A DNA stretch of 27,855 nt from JBEIUO01 sp964549785 (lineage in GTDB: Bacteria; Planctomycetota; Phycisphaerae; Phycisphaerales; UBA1924). Location: assembly GCA_964549785.1 (NCBI GenBank), contig CAZJXA010000016.1:1-27855 (forward strand), given 5' to 3'. Positions within the stretch are counted from its first letter, which is position 1. Each line of letters starts with the position of its first letter. Below are positions 21,982 through 27,855 of this stretch, piece after piece. The notes under the pieces are model-generated. The model did no database searches. It was not told the origin of the DNA and was given only the letters and a program-made list of their open reading frames with translations. A program made the position numbers and the translations under genes.

Positions 21982-23607
21982 TCACTTCTTTTTGATCCGC
22001 GCCTCGAGGCTTCGCAGAACCGCATCAAACTCGACGTCGCCGAGCCGCTTGGCCTCCACGATCCGGTTCGCGTGCATCACCGTGGTGTGATCCCGGCCGC
22101 CGAAATAGCCGCCGATCTCTTCGAGGGAGTGCCGCGTCAATCGCCGGGCCAGGTACATGCACATCTGCCGAGGGAGCGTGATCGACCGTTGCCGGTGCTT
22201 GCTCTGGAGGTCCGTCAATTTGATCCGATAGAACTCCGTGACCGCTGAAATGATGCTCTGAATCGAGGGCTCACCGATCACCTCGCGCCCCACATCTCCC
22301 AAGGAAGCCCGCGCCAAGTCGAGATCAATCGGCCGCTTTTCGACCGTGGACTGGATGTGCAGCTTGACGATCGCGCCTTCCAGTTCCCGGATATTGGTGT
22401 CGATGCGGTTGGCGATGTACTCGGCCACCGTGTCCGGCATCGGCATGCCGCGGAGGCGGGCTTTGGTCTTGAGGATCGCGACCCGCGTCTCATAGCACGG
22501 GGCCTCGATCTTGAGCACCAGGCCCCATTTGAACCTGCTCACCAGCCGATCCTCGAGTTCCGGGATTTCTTCGGGCGGAGCGTCGGACGAGAGAATAATC
22601 TGCTTCTGGGCTTGGTACAGGCAATTGAATGTGTGAAAAAACTCTTCCTGCGTGCGGTCACGCTTGGCCAGGAAGTGGATGTCGTCGATCACCAGAACGT
22701 CCACCTCGCGGAACCGGTGCCGGAACTGGCTCATCTCGCCCGATTGAACGCTCTCGATAAATTGCGTGACAAACGCTTCGCAGGAGGTGTAATGCATCAC
22801 CGGCATCGGCGTCGTCTGCGCCAATTTCAAGCAGATCGCCTGCAACAGGTGGGTTTTTCCAAGCCCCACGCCGCCGTGGATGAAAAACGGGTTGTACACA
22901 CGACCGGGGTTCGCGGCGATGGCCATCGCCGCCGCGTGCGCGAACTCGTTGTTCGGCCCCACGACGAAGTGGTCGAAGGAATAGTCGGGGTTGATCAGGA
23001 ACGATTGGGGACGGCCGGCGTTATGCCGCGGCATCTCGACGGGTTGGGGCCGGGGCTCCGGTGGCACGAAGGCGTGCGGCACCGACACCGTCGAATCGGT
23101 TCCTTCGCCCGGCGCTTGATTACCGAGCGATTGATCGCGTGGGGCATGACCGGGCGGACCCTTGCCCGTCAGCACCGACTCGCTCCGTTGGGCCGTCGAC
23201 GACGCATCCGGACGCTGTCCTTCGGTGTCGGCACCGTGAACCCCCGAACCCGAGTCCGCCCGGGGGGGTTGAACAGGGTTCCCCGGTCGGCTGTCCGGTT
23301 TCGTCTCTACCAGATGGTTCTCCCGCGCCGGCTTCGCCTTGATAGCCGGCAGGACGGGCGTGTCCTCGGGTCCGAGAAACCGCACCGAGATGAGATGCCC
23401 CGAGATCGTCCGGGCCGCATCGTTGAACGGCTCGACGTGGGCCTGCAGGTAGTCGCGATGGAAGGCCGACGACGTGCGCAGTTGCAGGGCCCCGCTCCCG
23501 ATCCCCAGCGGTTCAATCTCATCGAACCAGGCGCGGCACGTCCCCGAGTGATGAACCCGCATGTGCGCCAGCACTTGAGCCCAGAATTGCTGGTCGGAGT
23601 CGCTCAT
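21982..23607 (-). CDS. dnaA: Chromosomal replication initiator DnaA
   Basis: A 541-residue protein from ATG 23607 (another ATG lies at 23619). Domain I is at about residues 1-80 (SDQQFWAQVLAHM opening, SAFHRDYLQAHVEPF). Domain II is an unusually long Pro/Gly/Ser-rich linker at about 85-200. The AAA+ domain begins SFLINPDYSFDHFVVGPNNE, with Walker A GGVGLGKTH (K251), Walker B VLVIDDIHFL (D308-D309) and the RLVSRFKWGLV arginine-finger region near 355-363. Domain IV has the DNA-binding signature GGRDHTTVMHA (503-513) and ends KKK. It binds DnaA boxes and opens the origin. No dnaN or recF follows, unlike the classical dnaA operon; the candidate origin lies directly downstream. Confidence 0.98.
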   Translation of the reverse strand: MSDSDQQFWAQVLAHMRVHHSGTCRAWFDEIEPLGIGSGALQLRTSSAFHRDYLQAHVEPFNDAARTISGHLISVRFLGPEDTPVLPAIKAKPARENHLVETKPDSRPGNPVQPPRADSGSGVHGADTEGQRPDASSTAQRSESVLTGKGPPGHAPRDQSLGNQAPGEGTDSTVSVPHAFVPPEPRPQPVEMPRHNAGRPQSFLINPDYSFDHFVVGPNNEFAHAAAMAIAANPGRVYNPFFIHGGVGLGKTHLLQAICLKLAQTTPMPVMHYTSCEAFVTQFIESVQSGEMSQFRHRFREVDVLVIDDIHFLAKRDRTQEEFFHTFNCLYQAQKQIILSSDAPPEEIPELEDRLVSRFKWGLVLKIEAPCYETRVAILKTKARLRGMPMPDTVAEYIANRIDTNIRELEGAIVKLHIQSTVEKRPIDLDLARASLGDVGREVIGEPSIQSIISAVTEFYRIKLTDLQSKHRQRSITLPRQMCMYLARRLTRHSLEEIGGYFGGRDHTTVMHANRIVEAKRLGDVEFDAVLRSLEARIKKK

Positions 23608-23777
23608 GGAACCACGCATCGGCAGGTGCGGCCTCGGTCGCGCCCGCCGGCGCTTCACTCCGCATCCTTTGAAAACGCCCGCAACCACCCACCCACGCCC
23701 GGGCTCACGATCAGCGGCCGACACGCCGCCAAATTCCGCCGTCCGCCCGGTCACCAAAAAATTCCGTCGCGACGCAC

Positions 23778-23806
23778 AAAGTACTTCCAACGGTCTCGAC
23801 TGTCAA
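23778..23806 (-). promoter_or_regulatory. Possible sigma70-type promoter for dnaA
   Basis: On the minus strand a perfect -35 TTGACA (23806-23801), a 17-base spacer and a weak -10 TACTTT (23783-23778, 3 of 6 matches) lie about 170 bases upstream of the dnaA start. A DnaA-box-like ATTTCCACA (23821-23829) sits just upstream, compatible with autoregulation. Confidence 0.4.
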
Positions 23807-23856
23807 CGCGATCCCGACGGATTTCCACAAGGAAAAAAAGTACCCGCTTCAGCGTT

Positions 23857-24855
23857 TTACGCTTGACTTTCGGAGGCCGGTTTATCGGGTGACACGCCCG
23901 CGGCCTCCGGGCTGCGGGGCCGATGCACCGCCGGACCCCGTATCGGCAGCGGCACCCCGGCATCGATGCACTGCTGCTCGTACCGCAGCTTGTTGGTCTT
24001 GTGATCCATCAGGAAGAGAACTTTGCTCGCGAGTTTTTCCCCGGATACCTGGGTGATCCGGGTCCGGGCGTACAGCATGTCCGTCCGCCGCGAAACGTGG
24101 ATGAGCACGATGTTCTGGCACTCCAGCACCCGCAGCCATTCCGCCACGTCGTCCAGGTGCATGTGCATCCCCACCTTGGCCCGCTCCTTGTGATCGGGCT
24201 CGAAGAACGTGCATTCGGTGATCACCAGTTGCGCCTTGCGGACGTCGGGCCGCACCAGGTGCGGCCCCGGCCGTGTGTCGCCCGTGTACGCGATCAGCGG
24301 AATCTCGAACGAGTTCGTGATGGGGATGCCCCGCTCCTTGAGTTCCCGCAGCTTGTCCTGCGGCAGTTCCAGGAACTCGGGCTTCAGTTTCGTCCGCTTC
24401 TCAAAGACGATGTACCCGAGAGACGGGCACGTATGCTCGGTTTCGAAGCCCTTGATGAAGATGTTGTTCTTGATCTCGTACGGCTGCTCCGGGAGGAGCG
24501 GGATCAGTTCATAGGGCGTTCGCTGCTGCTCGAGATCGACGTACCCCGACATCATCCGGTTGATGGACGACGCGATCCGGGAGTCGCACAGAATCTTCGC
24601 GACCCCCATCCCCTGAAACTTCCTCTGAGAACAGAAGTATGCGAGACCGCCGATGTGATCCATGTGCCCGTGGCTGATGGCCAGGTGCTTGGACGGCAGC
24701 ATCGGCCTCGGACACGACCCCATGTCGAAGCCCAAGTCCAGTTCGGGTACCTGCAGGCACGTCGCTTCGCCCGCGACCGATTCACCGAATAACCGAAACG
24801 GCGGGAGATACAGAAACCCCATCGAGGTGTCACGGGGCGGCGGTTTGGGAATCAT
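23857..24855 (-). CDS. Metallo-beta-lactamase-fold hydrolase, RNase Z-like
   Basis: A 332-residue protein (a start at 24822, MGFLYLPPF, is also plausible). The zinc motif AISHGHMDHIGGLAYF is the HxHxDH signature. Further ligand regions follow: YTGDTRPG (Asp), VITECTFFEPDH, MHMHLDDVAEWL and a final IVLIHVSRRTDMLYAR. The spacing and the 'TEcTF...H-H-D...HvSrRt' sequence resemble ribonuclease Z (tRNA 3' processing) more than lactamases or glyoxalases, but the flexible-arm exosite is not obvious, so the substrate is uncertain. The C-terminal 40 residues are Pro/Ala/Ser-rich and probably disordered. It lies on the same strand as dnaA, 249 bases upstream, probably with its own transcription unit. 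Confidence 0.8.
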   Translation of the reverse strand: MIPKPPPRDTSMGFLYLPPFRLFGESVAGEATCLQVPELDLGFDMGSCPRPMLPSKHLAISHGHMDHIGGLAYFCSQRKFQGMGVAKILCDSRIASSINRMMSGYVDLEQQRTPYELIPLLPEQPYEIKNNIFIKGFETEHTCPSLGYIVFEKRTKLKPEFLELPQDKLRELKERGIPITNSFEIPLIAYTGDTRPGPHLVRPDVRKAQLVITECTFFEPDHKERAKVGMHMHLDDVAEWLRVLECQNIVLIHVSRRTDMLYARTRITQVSGEKLASKVLFLMDHKTNKLRYEQQCIDAGVPLPIRGPAVHRPRSPEAAGVSPDKPASESQA

Positions 24856-25102
24856 CGGGGGGCAACTCCGGCTCCTTCGCTGTCGCGACGGGAGGGAACG
24901 ACGGGATGTGAAAAACCAACGACGACGAGCCGGATGTTACGCACCAACACGCCCACAGACGCACTTTTCCTATCGCGCAGATCGCGAGTTGATGGTCGTT
25001 TTCATCCCGGCCCGGCGTGCAACCGCCGGACACGCCGCGGCGTACGGAATGGCGACGGAGTTTCGGAATAGTTCCCGGGCGAATCTTGAAAGCCCGAGAA
25101 CA

Positions 25103-25139
25103 ACAGGTTTCAAAGAGGCCTCGGGCCTCAGTTTCCTGT
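25103..25139. repeat. Stem-loop
   Basis: Inner stem GAGGCC (25115-25120), loop TCG, GGCCTC (25124-25129). An outer stem ACAGG (25103-25107) with CCTGT (25135-25139) is separated from it by an internal loop. An alternative pairing of GCCCGAG (25092-25098) with CTCGGGC also exists. No T-run follows, so its role is unknown. Confidence 0.35.
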
Positions 25140-25283
25140 CGGATGTTGAGTCCGCGTTTTGATGCCACGTTTCGCCCGATCGGTTCTCGGTCGGCGTCAC
25201 ACAGTCCGTGTCGTTTCTGAACATCGCGCGAGCCGAGGTCTGGTTGGGGTGTGAGTGCGACATCCCGCTTGTTCCTCTTCCAT

Positions 25284-25309
25284 CAACCCCCGACAAGGGG
25301 TGGGGGTTG
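25284..25309. repeat. Stem-loop CAACCCCC / GGGGGTTG
   Basis: A perfect 8-base inverted repeat around GACAAGGGGT. There is no T-run on either strand, so it is not a typical terminator. The word style (CCCCCGACAAGGGGTGGGGG) looks like a dispersed intergenic repeat. Confidence 0.45.
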
Positions 25310-25379
25310 TCGGAGCGCGGGTTCAGAAACGATGCCTTCAGGGTCCGAAAACCTTGGTCGCCCGAGAGAGGTGAGTGGG

Positions 25380-25520
25380 GAGGAGAGGTAAGAAAGTCAC
25401 GGAGAGTCCGGAGGGGCTCTCTGTGGCATTGAGTGAATGTGTGCTCCCCATCTCAAAGGGGAGGGTCGGCGGTGAGGATACTGCCTTCTCCACCCAGCTC
25501 CAGTCCCCAGCGCCTTTTCT
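25380..25520. repeat. Cluster of degenerate dispersed-repeat text
   Basis: Several repeat-like pieces follow one another: GTCACGGAGAGTCCGGAGGG (25396 onward), similar in style to the ACGGAG repeat before holA; CTCCCCATCTCAAAGGGGAG (a small palindromic block with CTCCCC/GGGGAG near 25443-25462); and CAGTCCCCAGCGCC, similar to the word run at 5441. They lie just beyond the bamA stop. Confidence 0.35.
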
Positions 25521-25535
25521 TCCAAGCCCTCGGCC

Positions 25536-27855
25536 TCAATTGAAGGGCACGTCGATCGAGAAATTGAAGAGTTGCGTCTCGTCCGTCTCTTCCTTCAGGA
25601 TGGGGATCGCAAAGTCAAAGGCCAGGGGGGCCTGCGAGAGCGCGGGGATGTAGATCCGGAACCCCATGCCGACGCTCACGCGGTATTCATCAAACCCCGG
25701 CTCGTCGGTCACGGTGCCCGTGTCGATAAACCCGACGATGCTCAGCAAGTCCTCGTACACCGGCTGCTCGACCTCAGCGCCCAGGAAAAACAGGAAGTTG
25801 CCGCCCACGGGGTCCGAACCGACCTCGCCAGTGTCGTTACGAACGCCCACCGGCGAAGCCCCGCGGAAGTCAAAGCCTCTGAAGTTCCGGCCACCCAAGT
25901 AGTATCGCTCGTAGAACGGAACTTCTTCGGCGTCCTGCGGAATCCACTCGGCCCGCGAGCGGATGTTCAGAACCGTCTTTCGCTCATAAAAATCCTGACG
26001 GAGCGTGTAGAACCCCATCCACTCGGCCCGCAATTTCTGAAAACTCGAATCCGCGGCGACCTGCTCAAGCCCGAACTCCGTCACCGTGCCCGAACCCGGC
26101 CGGATCGGGTCGTCCAGCGTCGAGCGGGTGATGTTCGCGCCCAGGCCCAGGAGCAACGTGTCCTCCTCGACATCGAAGTAATCGACCGGAGCATCCTCAT
26201 CGATTTCATCCAGCCCCACACTCTCGATCCGCAAGGGCGTGTTCAGGTTCCACCGCGTCCCGAAGCGCCGCCCGACGGCTAGCCTCGTGCCCAGACGGTT
26301 CTCCTCGTACGCCGAATAGATCCGCTGCCGATAAAACAGGCTCGCCGAGCCCGCGTAATCCGACCCGTTGATCGTCGGGTCCGAGAGGCTGATCGAGAAG
26401 TTCCGGACCCGTGTTCCCGGCTGCGCGGTGATGTTGAACGTCTGGCCTCCGCCCCGGAAGGCGTCGCCCCCCCACAGTTCGGTCCAACTCCCGGGCGTGT
26501 CGGTGATGTCAAAGTTCCGCTGCGTGATGCTCAGCGTCGCCAGCAGCCCCGCATCGGAGTTCACCGCGCCGCCCAGGTTGATGGATCCGGTGTTGGTTTC
26601 TTCGACCTCCACCAGAACGTCCCGGTAGCCGGGGTTGGTCGGGTCTTCGGGCTGAATCGTCACCTTGGGCGGGGGTTGCAGCGAGAACAACCCGCGGTTC
26701 CGCAGACGCCGCTCGGTGTCCGCGACCGCGGTCTCGTCCAAAGGCCGCTCCGGCTGCACGCGGATCTCATGCCGCACAACATCGTCCCGCGTCAGCCGAT
26801 TGCCGCGGATCCGCACCTCGCCGGTTAAAAACCGCTGGCCCTCGGTGATGACGACCACCGTATCAACGAGCGGCTCGGCGGTATCACGCATCTCCCGCTT
26901 CCGAACCTCGACATCGACGTACCCCAGTTTCCCGTACGCCTCCTCGATGAGTTTCATCGACTTCTTCATGCGGTCGTCGGAATACACATCCCCCGGCTTG
27001 ACCGAGATGAGCGCCATCAACTGGTCGGCGCTGAAGACCTTGCGGTCGTCCTCCGCCGCGCTGATCCGCAGGCTCCGCAGCGTGTAGACCGAGCCCTCCT
27101 CGATGACGAACGTCAGCACCGCTTCCTTGCCGTTGGGGCTGGGGGTGATGATGCGGTCCACACGAACGTCCAGTCGGCCGCGATCCTTGTAGAACTGGAT
27201 CAGCGTGCCGATGTCGTCCGAAATCACGTCCGAATCAACGGGCGCCCGCTCCAGCAGCCACGCCTCCTTCGTCTTGATCTCCGATTGCAGTTCGTCCGGG
27301 TGATAACTGTTGTTGCCTTCGAACCGGATATCCGAAACCCGCGTCCGCTCCCCCTCGCGAACCTGGAACAGCACAATCCCCGTGGCCGCAAGTTCCGTCT
27401 CATCCACCGTCACCAGCGCGTTGTAATAGCCCTTTTCCTTGTACGCCGCCTCGATTCGCCGGGAGGCCCGGTCGAGTTGGGTCGCGTCCACCGGCGTCCC
27501 TTCCAGTTGCCCCACCATGCCGATGATCACCTCGTCCGAGATCCGGCTGTTGCCGACCGACTGCACGTTCTGCACGATCGCCTGCAACGAAAGGATGTAC
27601 ACCAGTTCCACCCCGCCGTCGGCGAGTTGCTGCACGCGCGATTCCACACGCTTGAAGCGGCCCAGACGGTTCAGCCGGGCCACGTCCTCGGACACAAGTT
27701 CCGCCGAGAATGCCCCACCCTCGCGCAACCGCAGTTGGTTGCGGACGAGTTGCTCGATGCGCTCCGAGAACGGTACAGCATCTTCCACGTCCGCCGGGTG
27801 TTGCAACGTGACCAGCCGAACCGGCCGGCCTTGAAACGGCTCAAGTTCCGTGGCG
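25536..27855 (-). CDS. bamA: Outer-membrane protein assembly factor BamA (5' end beyond window)
   Basis: An Omp85 protein, open to the right edge of the window: the frame continues past 27806 as LEPFQGRPVRLVTLQHPADV, so the true start lies outside. At least 770 residues are present. Several POTRA domains occupy the N-terminal part. One has IVLFQVREGERTRVSDIRFE, then GNNSYHPDELQSEI; later ones have FVIEEGSVYTLRSLRI and VVVITEGQRFLTGEVRIRGN with RLTRDDVVRHEIRVQPERPL. The C-terminal barrel follows from about NFDITDTPGSWTELWGGDAF, with the conserved loop-6 motif as GGRNFRGFDFRG. It inserts beta-barrel proteins into the outer membrane. The end, FNFSIDVPFN, has an Asn after the usual terminal aromatic. 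Confidence 0.95.
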   Translation of the reverse strand, partial: ATELEPFQGRPVRLVTLQHPADVEDAVPFSERIEQLVRNQLRLREGGAFSAELVSEDVARLNRLGRFKRVESRVQQLADGGVELVYILSLQAIVQNVQSVGNSRISDEVIIGMVGQLEGTPVDATQLDRASRRIEAAYKEKGYYNALVTVDETELAATGIVLFQVREGERTRVSDIRFEGNNSYHPDELQSEIKTKEAWLLERAPVDSDVISDDIGTLIQFYKDRGRLDVRVDRIITPSPNGKEAVLTFVIEEGSVYTLRSLRISAAEDDRKVFSADQLMALISVKPGDVYSDDRMKKSMKLIEEAYGKLGYVDVEVRKREMRDTAEPLVDTVVVITEGQRFLTGEVRIRGNRLTRDDVVRHEIRVQPERPLDETAVADTERRLRNRGLFSLQPPPKVTIQPEDPTNPGYRDVLVEVEETNTGSINLGGAVNSDAGLLATLSITQRNFDITDTPGSWTELWGGDAFRGGGQTFNITAQPGTRVRNFSISLSDPTINGSDYAGSASLFYRQRIYSAYEENRLGTRLAVGRRFGTRWNLNTPLRIESVGLDEIDEDAPVDYFDVEEDTLLLGLGANITRSTLDDPIRPGSGTVTEFGLEQVAADSSFQKLRAEWMGFYTLRQDFYERKTVLNIRSRAEWIPQDAEEVPFYERYYLGGRNFRGFDFRGASPVGVRNDTGEVGSDPVGGNFLFFLGAEVEQPVYEDLLSIVGFIDTGTVTDEPGFDEYRVSVGMGFRIYIPALSQAPLAFDFAIPILKEETDETQLFNFSIDVPFN

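Larger units (their letters stand above)
24856..25535. other. Long intergenic region between bamA and the MBL hydrolase gene
   Basis: About 680 bases with no convincing gene. Open frames on both strands (for example 24970-25296 minus) have no recognisable or balanced protein sequence. It holds two hairpins (25103-25139 and 25284-25309) and repeat-like text from 25380 to 25520. The MBL gene promoter should be here; none was recognised. Confidence 0.55.

Noticed and set aside
22357..23892. Long open frame opposite dnaA (plus strand, 511 codons)
   Set aside because: Exact antisense of an unmistakable dnaA; Arg/His/Gly-rich translation without domains. A common effect of high GC.
24970..25296. 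Open frame in the long intergenic region (minus strand, 108 codons)
   Set aside because: No recognisable family, overlapped by other equally long frames and crosses a stem-loop.
25284..25309. Rho-independent terminator for bamA
   Set aside because: Strong stem but no T-run on the minus strand and more than 200 bases beyond the bamA stop.

Overview
The window looks like chromosomal DNA from a GC-rich, diderm planctomycete, most likely of the Phycisphaerae. This is inferred from several things together. Secreted proteins end in PEP-CTERM-like tails of the VPAPG...RRRR kind. There is an orphan prepilin-type protein with a near H-X9-DG motif. Outer-membrane assembly (BamA) and TolC-type genes are present. 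REP-like palindromic repeats accompany a REP-associated tyrosine transposase. No rRNA, tRNA or CRISPR array was seen. A 100-base run of N at 17561-17660 marks an assembly join.

Layout. 17-1504 is a PrmC/HemK-like methyltransferase. 1594-3811 (minus) holds three secreted-protein genes: a frameshifted small protein, a SUMF1-like protein and a CHRD-domain protein. 4131-9285 (plus) is an intact tripartite MacAB-TolC-type export operon: adaptor, ATPase, FtsX-like permease and lipoprotein-like outer-membrane factor. 9351-10754 is a graveyard of mobile and accessory remnants: a small protein with a truncated nucleotidyltransferase-like partner, an unrecognised truncated reading frame on the other strand, and a broken RAYT transposase between two inverted REP-like elements. 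10866-13529 carries a group II PLP decarboxylase and DNA polymerase III delta (holA), converging on gpsA (13599-14723, minus). 14958-20737 has two different P1B-type metal ATPases around a 57-residue membrane protein and an orphan pseudopilin. mutM (20695-21558) overlaps the second ATPase gene. 21559-21981 is a compact AT-richer region with DnaA-box-like sites next to dnaA and is the best oriC candidate. dnaA (21982-23607), an RNase Z-like MBL hydrolase (23857-24855) and a 5'-truncated bamA (25536 to the window edge) are all on the minus strand.

How the parts relate. The right third combines replication initiation (oriC, dnaA), repair (mutM), probable RNA processing (MBL/RNase Z) and envelope biogenesis (bamA). 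The left third is export and secretion. A recurring theme is short dispersed intergenic repeats (of the ACCGCAGAGACGCAAAGGAC and GTGCCTAGCCCCTAGTGCC kinds) lying just before gene starts. In one case the repeat seems to encode the hydrophobic part of a signal peptide.

I found no clear new multi-gene defence or biosynthetic system. The most interesting items are the candidate origin, the P-type ATPase with CPS in place of CPC, the repeat-derived signal peptide, the decayed RAYT/REP unit and the unrecognised truncated frame at 9682-9994.
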